A DNA stretch of 64,000 bases from Alteromonadaceae bacterium (lineage in GTDB: Bacteria; Pseudomonadota; Gammaproteobacteria; Enterobacterales; Alteromonadaceae). Position numbers and translations under genes: made by a program. The stretch covers positions 37,948 to 101,947 of the forward strand of contig WKFJ01000060.1 in NCBI GenBank assembly GCA_014872785.1, in the 5' to 3' direction. Under the pieces are notes generated by a model. It did not search any database and was not told the origin of the DNA. It saw nothing but the letters and a program-made list of their open reading frames with translations. This document shows positions 53,190 through 63,985 of the stretch, piece after piece. The stretch's first letter is position 1; every line of letters starts with the position of its first letter.

Positions 53190-54710
53190 TTAGCGTTTGA
53201 TTTTTACTTCTGGTTGCCCTGGTTTGGCCCACTCCGTGTGATATTTTCTACCAGCCTGCTTATCAACTCTCTCGTACGTATGGGCACCAAAGTAATCACG
53301 TTGACCTTGCAATAAGTTAGCGGGTAGTACGGCACTGCGATATGAGTCGTAATAATTAAGCGCCGAAGACATGGAACCGCATGGAACTCCAGCTAAGGTA
53401 GCTGACGCAATTGTCTTACGCCACGCGTCTTGGTTGTTAGATATTTGCTCAGCAAAGAAGGGATCAAGCAGCAGGTTAATCAAATCTTCATTGCTGATGT
53501 AGGCATTGGCAATCGACTGCAAGAAGCCAGCACGAATAATACATCCTGCTCGCCAAATCTTAGCAATTTCGGCGAACTCAAGTTGCCAGCCATGCTCTTT
53601 TGCCGCCATATCCATAAGTTGGAAACCCTGGGCGTAGGCGCATATTTTCGAGCAATACAAGGCCTGTTCCAACGCATCAATAAGTTCTGCATTGTCGGCA
53701 TCGTTTTGTGAACTAGGTCCAGATAGCGCTTCTGCAGCTTGCTGACGCTCCGCTTTCAAACTCGAAATACTGCGCGCAAATACCGCATGAGCAATCGTTT
53801 GAGTCGGACTACCGACTTGCAGTGCACTTACTGCTGTCCACAGTCCAGTCCCCTTCTGCCCGGCTTTGTCCATTATCATGTCGACTAACGGCTCGCCCGT
53901 TTCATCATCAACTTTGGCAAGCACTTCAGCGCTTATTTCCATCAAATAACTATTTAGAAGGCCTTCGTTCCAACGCTTGAAAACCTCGGAAATTTGTTGT
54001 GGTGTATAACCGCAGAGTTTGCGCAACAAATCGTAGGCTTCACAAATGAGCTGCATGTCGGCGTATTCAATGCCATTGTGAACCATTTTTACATAGTGCC
54101 CCGCACCAATAGGGCCGATGTAAGTAGCACAAGGCTCACCACGTGTAACAGGTTGCCCTGGGATATTTGACACTAGAGGTTTACCCGTATCTGGGTCAAC
54201 CTTTGCCGCAATAGCAGTAAGCACAGGTTCAATACGAGTCCATGCATACGGGTCGCCCGAAGGCATCAACGACGGTCCAAAACGAGCCCCTACTTCACCA
54301 CCAGAAACGGCCGTAGAAAAGAAGATAAACTTGCCTTTGTATTTTTCTTCACGTGCGACTGAATCCGTCCACAAGCTGTTACCTGTATCAATAACAATAT
54401 CGTCAGCCTGTATGCCCGCATCGATAAGGTGGTGACAAACATGATCAACAGGTTCGCCGGCGGGAACCGAGAGAATCAGCAAATGCGGTGCCGCGAGCTT
54501 ACTTAACAATTCAGTGTAGGAGCGACAGCCTACTACCCTCGCCTTATCTGTTTTATTTTCTTCTTGGTCTGTTTCGATGATGGCATCGACTTTGGTCTGA
54601 TCTAAATCGAAACACGCGATTTTAAAACCGTTATCCGCCAAGTTTAACACGAGGTTTTTGCCCATTACGCCTAGGCCAATAAAACCGATATCACACAGAT
54701 TTTCCGACAT
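53190..54710 (-). CDS. gnd: 6-phosphogluconate dehydrogenase (decarboxylating)
   Basis: Oxidative pentose phosphate pathway enzyme that converts 6-phosphogluconate to ribulose-5-phosphate, CO2 and NADPH. The 506 residues match the long Gnd type. Seen: the dinucleotide motif [15 protein letters not shown] at about 9-23, [18 protein letters not shown] near 138-155, [17 protein letters not shown] near 195-211 (catalytic Lys and substrate residues) and the C-terminal [15 protein letters not shown] near 400. AAAGG precedes the ATG. It is 147 bp downstream of glgX, in the same orientation, so it belongs to the carbohydrate block. Confidence 0.96.
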   Translation of the reverse strand: MSENLCDIGFIGLGVMGKNLVLNLADNGFKIACFDLDQTKVDAIIETDQEENKTDKARVVGCRSYTELLSKLAAPHLLILSVPAGEPVDHVCHHLIDAGIQADDIVIDTGNSLWTDSVAREEKYKGKFIFFSTAVSGGEVGARFGPSLMPSGDPYAWTRIEPVLTAIAAKVDPDTGKPLVSNIPGQPVTRGEPCATYIGPIGAGHYVKMVHNGIEYADMQLICEAYDLLRKLCGYTPQQISEVFKRWNEGLLNSYLMEISAEVLAKVDDETGEPLVDMIMDKAGQKGTGLWTAVSALQVGSPTQTIAHAVFARSISSLKAERQQAAEALSGPSSQNDADNAELIDALEQALYCSKICAYAQGFQLMDMAAKEHGWQLEFAEIAKIWRAGCIIRAGFLQSIANAYISNEDLINLLLDPFFAEQISNNQDAWRKTIASATLAGVPCGSMSSALNYYDSYRSAVLPANLLQGQRDYFGAHTYERVDKQAGRKYHTEWAKPGQPEVKIKR

Positions 54711-54857
54711 TACTTGTCAACCTTTCTTCTTTTCAGCTAGCACACCGTCTACATGAATATAGACAAAATAAACATTTTCGGGATTATAACCTGAATAGAA
54801 TGCGCAAGTCGTTTAGAAACGCAAATAAGATAGGATAAATTGTGCGCTGGTTGTTCG

Positions 54858-56921
54858 CTAGATTTTACGACGACGAAAAACGCTGATGCTCTTCATGGAT
54901 TGTAAAAATTGCTCGCGCACAGAAATAGAAGGAATTTCCTTTATCTTTTGATAACGGGTATCAAGCTGTAATCGCCATTGTGAGCCCTCAGATAAACTAG
55001 GCAAATTGAAGTTTACATCATGGTCACTGGCATTGAATAACAGCAACCAATGTTCATTGAGCTGGCCATCTCCTTTTAGTTCAACAGCAAATGCTTGATT
55101 GTCGTGATCGTGCCAGTCATCAACTACTTTGGTTCTGCCATCAGGTCGGAACCACCCCACTTTAGTGACGTTGTGATGGTTATAGTAATTGTCGTCTTCG
55201 AGGTTTAAGTCACTCAATAAACGACTTTCCTTACGCATCTGAATGACAAATTGGCAAAAGGCCAAAAAATCTTTTTTGCGTTCGTTGAGCTTCCAACTGA
55301 ACCAACTTATGTCATTGTCCTGACAATACGCATTATTATTGCCTTTTTGAGTGCGGCTCAGCTCATCACCACCCAAAATATGCGGGATTCCTTGTGATAG
55401 AAGCAACGTAGCAAATAGATTTCGCTTTTGCTGTTCCCGCAGTTTGACGATAGCAGGTCGTCTAGTCTCACCCTCTACCCCGTAATTATGAGAGACATTG
55501 TGACCGTGTCCATCGCGATTTTGTTCACCATTGGCCTCATTGTGGCGCTCTTGGTATGTAACCAAATCATGTAAGGTAAAACCGTCGTGATAAGTAATAA
55601 AGTTAACTGAAGAGTGAACAGAACGATGGCCTTTTTTAAATACATCGCGCGAACCCAGTAAGCGAGTAGCAAAGTCACTTGTTAACCCTTTATCACCTCG
55701 CCAAAACCCGCGTACGTTGTCGCGATATTTGTCGTTACACTCATGCCAATGACTAGGGAACTGACCTAAACGGTAACCGCCGTGCCCGATATCCCAAGGC
55801 TCAGCAATGAGTTTTGCACCTTGTAAAACAGGGTCTTGACGCAAGGTTCTAAAAAAGCCGGAGAAACTAGAATACTCGTGAGGATCACGGCCTAAGCTCG
55901 CGGCTAGGTCGAAGCGAAAACCATCGACGCCCATTTCTTCAACCCAATATCGCAGCGAGTCCATCACCAAACGCATGGTGTAAGGGTGTGATGCATCAAC
56001 ACTGTTGCCACAGCCAGAATTATTGCTGTAGTGATGAAAATTTATGGCACCGTGTTCGTTGGTTTCGAACAGATAAAATGCGATGTTATCAAAACCCTTA
56101 AAGGAAATGGTTTGTCCCTGCTCTCCTCCCTCGGCGGTATGGTTATAGACCACATCTAAAATGACCTCTATGCCAGCCTCATGCAGTGTTCTCACCATGG
56201 TTTTGAATTCCATTATCGCATCATTGAGCGAGTATCTGGGTTCGGGGGAGAAGTAATTAATCGGATTGTAACCCCAATAATTGGTCAAACCTTTTTCTGT
56301 AATGTAAGGCTCTGGCATGTAGGCAAAGACTGGCAACAATTGAATCGCGTTAACGCCTAACTTCTTGAGGTGTTTGATAATAGGTTGGCTACAGACGCCC
56401 AAATAGGTTCCGCGAATATTTTTCGGAACATCTGGGTGCTGCATTGTAAGCCCTTTTACATGGGCTTCATAAAGAATGAGCTCACTCGCCGGGATGTCGG
56501 GTTTATCTATTCCTTGCCAGTCAAATTCATCCCGAGTTACCACAGACTTAGGGATCATCTGTTCACTGTCGTTTTGGTATTGCTCGTAATCCCAGTTGAC
56601 TGGACGACTCAGTTTTCGTGCGTAAGGGTCAATCAATAACTTTTCTGGGTCGAATCGCATTCCCAGTTCAGTTTGATTACGTCCACGTGTACGATACGCA
56701 TAGTATTGCCCGGCACATACACCTTCTATGTGGCAGTGCCAAACCTTACCCGATTTTGCCGGCATTGGAATAACTGACTGCAACTGTTCATCAACGTCGT
56801 ACAAGCACAGTTCCACCGATTCAGCATGTGGCGCATGGATAACAAAATTGCACCCAGTTTTAGTCAAGTTGGCTCCCAGCGGAAGAGGTTTTCCCGCTGT
56901 TAGCTGAATCGCTGTTAGCAT
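54858..56921 (-). CDS. glgX: Glycogen debranching enzyme GlgX
   Basis: Hydrolyses alpha-1,6 branches of limit dextrins. The 687-residue product has an N-terminal CBM48 domain (about 10-110; PLGANLTKTGCNFVIHAPHAE) and a GH13 barrel with NYWGYNPINYFSPEPRYS near 220, VVYNHTAEGGE near 264-274, the nucleophile Asp in GFRFDLAASLGRD near 341, the acid/base Glu in LIAEPWDIG near 378 and NFITYHDGFTLHD near 450. All catalytic residues are intact. Its ATG overlaps the glgB stop by one base, so the two are translationally coupled. Confidence 0.95.
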   Translation of the reverse strand: MLTAIQLTAGKPLPLGANLTKTGCNFVIHAPHAESVELCLYDVDEQLQSVIPMPAKSGKVWHCHIEGVCAGQYYAYRTRGRNQTELGMRFDPEKLLIDPYARKLSRPVNWDYEQYQNDSEQMIPKSVVTRDEFDWQGIDKPDIPASELILYEAHVKGLTMQHPDVPKNIRGTYLGVCSQPIIKHLKKLGVNAIQLLPVFAYMPEPYITEKGLTNYWGYNPINYFSPEPRYSLNDAIMEFKTMVRTLHEAGIEVILDVVYNHTAEGGEQGQTISFKGFDNIAFYLFETNEHGAINFHHYSNNSGCGNSVDASHPYTMRLVMDSLRYWVEEMGVDGFRFDLAASLGRDPHEYSSFSGFFRTLRQDPVLQGAKLIAEPWDIGHGGYRLGQFPSHWHECNDKYRDNVRGFWRGDKGLTSDFATRLLGSRDVFKKGHRSVHSSVNFITYHDGFTLHDLVTYQERHNEANGEQNRDGHGHNVSHNYGVEGETRRPAIVKLREQQKRNLFATLLLSQGIPHILGGDELSRTQKGNNNAYCQDNDISWFSWKLNERKKDFLAFCQFVIQMRKESRLLSDLNLEDDNYYNHHNVTKVGWFRPDGRTKVVDDWHDHDNQAFAVELKGDGQLNEHWLLLFNASDHDVNFNLPSLSEGSQWRLQLDTRYQKIKEIPSISVREQFLQSMKSISVFRRRKI

Positions 56922-59113
56922 TAGTCTTTCTCGTTATGAACTATAAATAATGTAGCCAGTGGCGGTATAGACACGCGAATAGAATAGGGCCTGTCATGGC
57001 GGCCTTGATCATCAGCCGTCATGGTCTGCTCAACCTCAAAGTCACTTCCCCAGAATTCAGAGGAATCAGTGCTCAATAGAAGTTGATATTCGCCTTCATC
57101 TAACACGCCAACACGGAATCCTTCTCTGGGAATCGGCGTGAAATTGCTCACCACATAGACTTTTTGTTTCGCGTCTTTTGACTTACGTACAAAAGACAAA
57201 ATACTTTGTTCTGAGTTTTGATGGTCAATCCATTCAAAACCTTCTGACTTGCAATCTAATTCATGTAAGGCAGGTGTTTCAACATATAATTTATTTAATG
57301 CCTTATAAAGACTCTGAATGCCTTTGTGTTTGTCGTAATCCAACAAGTGCCAGTTAATCGAACTATCGTGGTTCCACTCAGCCGACTGGCCGATTTCGTT
57401 GCCCATGAAATTAAGTTTTTTACCTGGGTGCGCATACATAAAGGCCGCGTACAAGCGCAAATTCGCCGTTTGCTGCCATTCATCACCCGGCATTTTGCGC
57501 AAAAGCGAACCCTTGCCGTGCACCACCTCGTCGTGCGAAATAGGTAACACGAAGTTTTCATCAAAGGCATAAACCATACTGAAAGTAATTTCGTTTTGGT
57601 GGTAACGACGATATGCAGGATCTTTAGCAATGTAGTGCAAGGTATCGTGCATCCACCCCATGTTCCATTTGAAACCAAACCCTAAGCCACCATCGTAAAT
57701 AGGACGCGATACCTTAGGAAATGACGTCGATTCTTCCGCAATGGTCATCGCATGCGGGTGTTTTTCGTATACTTCGCTGTTCATCCATTGAAGTAAACTA
57801 ATTGCCTCATAGTTCTTATTACCGCCGTCAACATTAGGGATCCACTCCCCATCGTTACGGGAATAATCTAAGTACAACATCGAAGCAACCGCATCTACGC
57901 GAAGTCCATCAACGTGAAACTTATCGACCCAGAACAATGCATTGGCAACTAAGAACTGACGTACTGTTTCTTTGCCAAAATCGTAGATGCAAGAATTCCA
58001 GTCCGGATGCCAACCTTTTCTTGGATCTTCATATTCGTATACGTGAGTGCCGTCAAAGCGAGCCAACCCATGTCCGTCTTCAGGAAAGTGAGCCGGTACC
58101 CAGTCAACAATAACACCGATGCCATTTTGGTGACATTGATCAACAAAATACTTGAAATCGTCTGGATTACCAAAACGACTCGTCGGAGCAAATAAACCTA
58201 CAGGTTGATATCCCCAAGAGCCATCAAATGGATGTTCGTGAACGGGCAATACTTCTAGGTGGGTATAGCCCATTTCTTTAACATAGGGGATAAGTTGATC
58301 CGCGAGCTCGTGATAACTCAAATAACTCACATTGCCATCTGCGTCAGTATTTTTTCGCCAAGACCCTAGATGAACCTCGTAGATACTCATGGGTTTTTCA
58401 TAAACACTGTCAGCATTGTCTTGCATCCAGTCTTTATCTTGCCACTGATACGCATTGTGATCGTATACGACTGAAGCATGCGAAGGATATTGTTCAGCAT
58501 GGAAACCCACAGGGTCAGCTTTATGAGGTAAACCGTTTCCGTGGCTATCTTTAATGTGGTACTTGTATTTGACGCCTACATCTATGCCCGGCACAAACAG
58601 TACCCAATAACCCATACTGGTTTTTTGCATAGGATGACTAGAACCGTTCCACCAGTTAAAGTCGCCGACAAGTGCGACAGAAGAGGCATTGGGCGCGTAC
58701 ACTGCGAAACGAGTTCCCGCGACTGGCTTGTTTAAGCCTACGTCTAAATCAATGAGTTGTGCACCTAGCTGGCTGTATACATTTTCGGGTTGATGATCAA
58801 CAAAATGTACTGCGTGATAGGCTTGCTCTTGAAACTGATACGGGTCAATGACAGAAAAGTCATTCTCTTCAGTTTTTACATCGAGCTGATATACAAAAAC
58901 TTCCGATCCTTCGAATTTGGCAACGAATAGACTGGTATCATCAACGCGCTCCATTTCGCCTAGATCTTCCCCGGTGTTCAGGTTTACGACAGAGACGGAC
59001 GTCGCACTGGGCTTCCAGGTTTTGATTTCAATGCCATTCTCAGTTTTAGTCACACCAAGAATATCGAATGGCGTACCACAGTTCGCCACTTGGAGTTGCT
59101 GTTCAATCTGCAT
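56921..59113 (-). CDS. glgB: 1,4-alpha-glucan branching enzyme GlgB
   Basis: Forms alpha-1,6 branches in glycogen. The 730-residue product has two N-terminal beta domains (including CBM48, about 140-230; RFAVYAPNASSVALVGDFNWWNGSSHPM) and a GH13 barrel. Catalytic residues are visible as Asp in VDGLRVDAVASMLYLDYSRNDGEWIPN near 402, Glu in MTIAEESTSFP near 455 and LPISHDEVVHGKGSLL near 520. The length matches E. coli GlgB (728). AAAGG lies upstream of the ATG. It is between malQ and glgX. No glgC, glgA or glgP is in the window. Confidence 0.96.
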   Translation of the reverse strand: MQIEQQLQVANCGTPFDILGVTKTENGIEIKTWKPSATSVSVVNLNTGEDLGEMERVDDTSLFVAKFEGSEVFVYQLDVKTEENDFSVIDPYQFQEQAYHAVHFVDHQPENVYSQLGAQLIDLDVGLNKPVAGTRFAVYAPNASSVALVGDFNWWNGSSHPMQKTSMGYWVLFVPGIDVGVKYKYHIKDSHGNGLPHKADPVGFHAEQYPSHASVVYDHNAYQWQDKDWMQDNADSVYEKPMSIYEVHLGSWRKNTDADGNVSYLSYHELADQLIPYVKEMGYTHLEVLPVHEHPFDGSWGYQPVGLFAPTSRFGNPDDFKYFVDQCHQNGIGVIVDWVPAHFPEDGHGLARFDGTHVYEYEDPRKGWHPDWNSCIYDFGKETVRQFLVANALFWVDKFHVDGLRVDAVASMLYLDYSRNDGEWIPNVDGGNKNYEAISLLQWMNSEVYEKHPHAMTIAEESTSFPKVSRPIYDGGLGFGFKWNMGWMHDTLHYIAKDPAYRRYHQNEITFSMVYAFDENFVLPISHDEVVHGKGSLLRKMPGDEWQQTANLRLYAAFMYAHPGKKLNFMGNEIGQSAEWNHDSSINWHLLDYDKHKGIQSLYKALNKLYVETPALHELDCKSEGFEWIDHQNSEQSILSFVRKSKDAKQKVYVVSNFTPIPREGFRVGVLDEGEYQLLLSTDSSEFWGSDFEVEQTMTADDQGRHDRPYSIRVSIPPLATLFIVHNEKD

Positions 59114-59242
59114 AAGTTTGCCTTTGTATTATCTGCTCATTCTCAAAGGGATATTAATTAATTGTGCAAACGAATCATGTAAGAGTGATTACACTATATC
59201 CATATATTTTGCGCGTTAAGGGATATAACGCGCGCTTATCAT

Positions 59243-61444
59243 TTACCCTTCCGACGCTTTTCGACGCGCTTCAGTCAACCCTAAGGCTAGACTATTTAAC
59301 ACTGGATCTGTGAAAATTTGCTCAACATTTCGCGTTAATTTGCGTTTCCAGTTCGGATATTCGCTGGATGTACCAGGTATATTTACTGGTTTGTCCATTT
59401 CTAGCCAATCTTCCAACTGAAGACTCAATAGCGCACTGCTACCTTTGGCCATGTGATACTGCATACCGTGGTTTAACTCTTTGTGCATACCCACCTGGTC
59501 AACATATCTAGGCATACCTTGTGGTACAGAAAGATGTCCGTGCAGCGTATCAAGGATCTGCTGCTTTTGATCGTGACGACTGTCGTATAGTTCATTGAGT
59601 ATTTCTTGGCTTGGATATAAACCAAGTTCTTTGCCCAGCTCTAAATCAAGACAGTGCCAATAGCCAATCAAGGTTGGCATATCATGTGTTGTCAATGTAG
59701 CCATTGACTGTTCTGGGTAATGGCTGGGTGAATAAAAACCGCCGTCTTTAGCTTGTTCAAAGAAGAAAACACGATATGAATGCACGCCGTTATCGGACAA
59801 CTTAGCGCGAATTTCATCGGGTACTGTACCCAAGTCTTCACCAATTACTAAGCTTTGGTGTCTATGGCTTTCAAGGGCCAAAATGCCAAGTAAGTCGTCT
59901 ACAGGATAATATATATAACCACCGGCTTTAGCATCTTCGTGTTGTGGTACCCACCATAAACGCAAGAGCGCCATAACATGGTCAATACGCAACGCACCAC
60001 AGCTTTGCATATTGGAACTGAATAAATCAATAATGGGCTGATAAGCTTGTTGATAAAGCTCTTCAGGATCCATTGGAGGCAATCCCCAGTTTTGGCCGAG
60101 CGGTCCTAATCTATCTGGTGGTGCACCAACACTTGCGCCAGTTACATATAACTCGCGATTTCCCCAAATTTCTGCACTTCCTTCACTAACGCCAACAGCC
60201 AAATCACGATAAATACCAATACACATACCGGCATCTTCGGCTGCCTGTTGCGCAGCTTCTAATTGAAGTGCTGCTTGCCACTGCAAGAACATGTAAAACT
60301 TAACGTTTTTCGCGTTTGCCTTTTTGAACTTAGCAACATCAGGTTTGTGGTATTCATTCAAACCGGCAGGAAATACTGGCCAGCCCCAACCTTCCTTGCC
60401 ATCGGCATAAAGCGATTCTTGAATTGCATCATAGGTGGCCAACATGTCGAGGCTTTCGCCACCCTCTTCAATAAATGCCTTGAACGCTTTATTGAGTTTG
60501 GTGTTTTTACTTAAGTACTTGTCGTACTGCACCTCAAAGATCTTTTTCAAGACCTCAAGCTTCAATCTAATAACCGCTTCATAGTCGACGTAATCAACAT
60601 TACGCGCATGTTGTAAAGCGCCCTGGAATTCTTCTGAATTAACAATGCACTGGACGTCCGCGTGCTCATATCCATCTAGCTTAGTCACATCGATATAGAT
60701 AAAGTTTAACCAGCGTCTGGAAGACGGGCCGTATGGGCTGCAGTTGTAATGATTAGCAGGGTACAAGGCGTGAATTGGATTTAACCCGACAAATTGTGCA
60801 CCTTGTCTGCCCGACTGTTGAATAAGATACGTCAGATCTGTGAAATCACCGACGCCCCAGTTGTGTTCACTGCGCAAACAATAAAGCTGCACACTGAGCC
60901 CCCAAAACTTTTGCCCATCAACAATAGGCTGTTGTTTGTAACAAGACTTAGGAGCGATAATAAAACGCATAGTAGCAATAAGATCATCATCATCCGCCAC
61001 TAATGAGATATTGTGATAGCCCATCGGTAATTCATGCGGCACATCGACTATATACTCTTGAAATTCAACGTCATCGATATGAGCAACGTTAATCAGCTCA
61101 CCTTCCGAGGGAACGAATTTGCTCGAGAGCTCTTCGCCATTTTCTAATGTAATTTTCAGCGAATAATCATCGTTCACCAATTCAATTGGCAAACGAACTG
61201 CAATCACTAGGGATTCTCCGGTGCGATTAACTTGTACTGGATTTAGTGGTTGCATCCAATTATTTGCTATTTGACCAGAAAGCTCCTGTTCAAGCTTTTC
61301 TTCACTGTCGACACTGTAACCCATGGTCGCAAGTAATTTAGATTTACTGTCATCGCTGACATAGGCTGGCTTGCCCCCAGCATCTACATAACTGGATTCA
61401 ATGCCTCTGATCTCTACTAATTTTTCAATAACTGGCGAAGTCAT
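59243..61444 (-). CDS. malQ: 4-alpha-glucanotransferase (amylomaltase) MalQ
   Basis: Transfers alpha-1,4-glucan chains (disproportionating enzyme, GH77). The 733 residues include the bacterial N-terminal extension (about 1-150) and a GH77 core. Seen: GLSVQLYCLRSEHNWGVGDFTDL near 185-207, NCSPYGPSSRRWLNFIYIDV near 236-255, catalytic Asp in LRIDHVMALLRLWWVP near 485, Glu in VIGEDLGTVP near 536 and Asp in TTHDMPTLIGYW near 587. I chose the second Met (61444), as AAGGA is 12 nt upstream of it and overlaps the first. It is the first gene of malQ-glgB-glgX, divergent from gapA. Confidence 0.94.
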   Translation of the reverse strand: MTSPVIEKLVEIRGIESSYVDAGGKPAYVSDDSKSKLLATMGYSVDSEEKLEQELSGQIANNWMQPLNPVQVNRTGESLVIAVRLPIELVNDDYSLKITLENGEELSSKFVPSEGELINVAHIDDVEFQEYIVDVPHELPMGYHNISLVADDDDLIATMRFIIAPKSCYKQQPIVDGQKFWGLSVQLYCLRSEHNWGVGDFTDLTYLIQQSGRQGAQFVGLNPIHALYPANHYNCSPYGPSSRRWLNFIYIDVTKLDGYEHADVQCIVNSEEFQGALQHARNVDYVDYEAVIRLKLEVLKKIFEVQYDKYLSKNTKLNKAFKAFIEEGGESLDMLATYDAIQESLYADGKEGWGWPVFPAGLNEYHKPDVAKFKKANAKNVKFYMFLQWQAALQLEAAQQAAEDAGMCIGIYRDLAVGVSEGSAEIWGNRELYVTGASVGAPPDRLGPLGQNWGLPPMDPEELYQQAYQPIIDLFSSNMQSCGALRIDHVMALLRLWWVPQHEDAKAGGYIYYPVDDLLGILALESHRHQSLVIGEDLGTVPDEIRAKLSDNGVHSYRVFFFEQAKDGGFYSPSHYPEQSMATLTTHDMPTLIGYWHCLDLELGKELGLYPSQEILNELYDSRHDQKQQILDTLHGHLSVPQGMPRYVDQVGMHKELNHGMQYHMAKGSSALLSLQLEDWLEMDKPVNIPGTSSEYPNWKRKLTRNVEQIFTDPVLNSLALGLTEARRKASEG

Positions 61445-61597
61445 ATGACTAATCATTCCTTATCTGGAGTATCTTTATCGTTTAAGCTCTGATGGCGCAA
61501 CATGCTAACACAACTTTCAATGACTACTAAAATAGACGAAAAAACAGGTTTTTGCACGCAAGAAATCTGTAATTAAACAACATTTTTATAAAATTCT

Positions 61598-61626
61598 TTG
61601 CGTTATTTGGCGAATTAAGCCATAAT
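61598..61626 (+). promoter_or_regulatory. Candidate gapA promoter
   Basis: TTGCGT (61598-61603), 17 bp, CATAAT (61621-61626). The -10 is five of six; the -35 is weak (three of six). It lies 45 bp before the gapA ATG. Confidence 0.45.
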
Positions 61627-61661
61627 TTTTGTAATTTTATTTCACAACTTTACTGAGGTGA

Positions 61662-62666
<1,005 letters not shown>

Positions 62667-62682
62667 GTCACACTATTTTGTT

Positions 62683-62707
62683 AAGGCGGCAATTTGCCGC
62701 CTTTTTT
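62683..62707 (+). terminator. Terminator of gapA
   Basis: Stem AAGGCGGCA / TGCCGCCTT with a short loop, then a T run. Confidence 0.95.
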
Positions 62708-62748
62708 ATTCGTATAATAAAGATTGTGTACTCATCAGGATAAAACGC

Positions 62749-63591
62749 ATGGATCCCTACATAAAAATAGAAGACATAAAAGGCAATCAGTTAATTCACG
62801 TAGAAAATGAGTTGGCTACAGCCACTATTTCGGTTTTTGGTGCACACGTACTGACTTTTCGTCCAAAGTCAGACAATAGAGATAGATTGTGGCTCAGTGA
62901 ACTAACACAATTAGATGGCTCCGAGGCAATTAGAGGTGGCATCCCTATTTGCTGGCCATGGTTTTCAAAACAATTTCCCAACGGAGAATCCGGCCTAGCC
63001 TCTCACGGCTTTTTGCGAACAGAAGCATGGCACTTTGAAAGTAACGAACAATTAGACACCGGAGAAACCCGGTTAACCTTTAGGTTTGAGGTGACACCTC
63101 AGCCGGGATTCAATCATACCGCGTCGCTCACCTATCGAGTACTTGTCGGCAACAGCTTACAAGTCGAATTAGAAGTCACTAATACTGATGACAAAGACAT
63201 AGCAATAACGGGCGCGTTACATACCTATTTTACTGTCGAGAATATTCATAATACTGAAATTCATGGGATCAGTGGTAATTTCCGTGATAAAACACGGGAC
63301 TTCAATCAATTTTCAGTGAAACTTCCCTACACTTTTGAAGGAGAGACTGACCGTGTGCATCTAGTACAAACAAAAGACCTTGTAATTAGGGGTAAAAGGA
63401 ACAGCACCAAAATCTCGATGTCTGGACACGACAGCATTGTTATTTGGAACCCTTGGATAGAAACGAGCAAAGCAATAGATAATATCCACAACAACGATTA
63501 CCTGGACTTCGTTTGCGTAGAAGCCGCGATAACCTCAGAGACGATCATCCCCTCAGGCGAAGTTCTAACCTTGACACAATCAATTGGCTAA
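62749..63591 (+). CDS. D-hexose-6-phosphate mutarotase (YeaD-like)
   Basis: A 280-residue aldose-1-epimerase fold protein, the YeaD branch that interconverts anomers of glucose-6-phosphate. Seen: LATATISVFGAHVLTFRP near 23-40, RGGIPICWPWFSKQFPNGESGLASHGFLRTEAWHF near 64-98 (with conserved Arg and His), GALHTYFTVENIHNTEIHGI near 158-177 (second His) and VIWNPWIETSKAI near 230, with Glu in VCVEAAI near 258 as the likely base. The position downstream of gapA is conserved in many gammaproteobacteria. It has its own AGGA site and is outside the gapA terminator. Confidence 0.92.
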   Translation: MDPYIKIEDIKGNQLIHVENELATATISVFGAHVLTFRPKSDNRDRLWLSELTQLDGSEAIRGGIPICWPWFSKQFPNGESGLASHGFLRTEAWHFESNEQLDTGETRLTFRFEVTPQPGFNHTASLTYRVLVGNSLQVELEVTNTDDKDIAITGALHTYFTVENIHNTEIHGISGNFRDKTRDFNQFSVKLPYTFEGETDRVHLVQTKDLVIRGKRNSTKISMSGHDSIVIWNPWIETSKAIDNIHNNDYLDFVCVEAAITSETIIPSGEVLTLTQSIG

Positions 63592-63618
63592 AGCCAATTG
63601 ATTGTTCGGCAGTAACTT

Positions 63619-63648
63619 GAGCCTGCTGATCTTTGCGGTATAAGTTTT
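63619..63648 (+). repeat. Dispersed repeat, copy 2
   Basis: GAGCCTGCTGATCTTTGCGG followed by TATA and AGTTTT, matching the sequence at 10444-10474 with two mismatches over the first 24 bp. Both copies begin shortly after a stop codon (6 and 27 bp) in the same orientation relative to the gene. Confidence 0.5.
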
Positions 63649-63836
63649 GTTCAATCTGAACGCTTTCTGATCGCGGCATTGCTTTGAAGGTCTAGTGGGC
63701 TAAGTCAAAAAGCAACAACAAAGAGCAGGATGCGCTAAGACTCTAGATATCTCAATCATATTAATTACATTGCCTGCTAATAAGGTATGGATAGTAATAA
63801 CAAAAATCTGACACTTATACCTTTATCGGTATATTT

Positions 63837-63905
63837 TTAACTCACGCCTGACAATACACTGGCAGCAATTTGACGCCGCCTTGCTTGCTCATCAGTTGCC
63901 GCCAT
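63837..63905 (-). CDS. Very short open frame, possible remnant or micro-protein
   Basis: From the ATG at 63903-63905 it reads MAATDEQARRRQIAASVLSGVS and stops. The same frame is open further upstream (WQNFYDFSL before the Met), with in-frame GTG and TTG codons. The composition looks protein-like, but no clear ribosome binding site supports a start. The ATG overlaps by one base the stop of a 26-residue frame (63905-63985). Confidence 0.25.
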   Translation of the reverse strand: MAATDEQARRRQIAASVLSGVS

Positions 63906-63985
63906 TAGACTAAAGTCGTAGAAATTTTGCCACCCAACCACCAACCATGTATTTTTTCACCTCTTTTTGTTAATTTATTTTTCAC
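63905..63985 (-). CDS. Very short open frame, 26 residues
   Basis: Starts at GTG (63983-63985), reads MKNKLTKRGEKIHGWWLGGK then ISTTLV, and stops at TAA, which overlaps the ATG of the next short frame. It is basic at the start and Gly/Trp-rich in the middle. No ribosome binding site is visible in the 15 bp left before the window edge. Weak call. Confidence 0.2.
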   Translation of the reverse strand: MKNKLTKRGEKIHGWWLGGKISTTLV

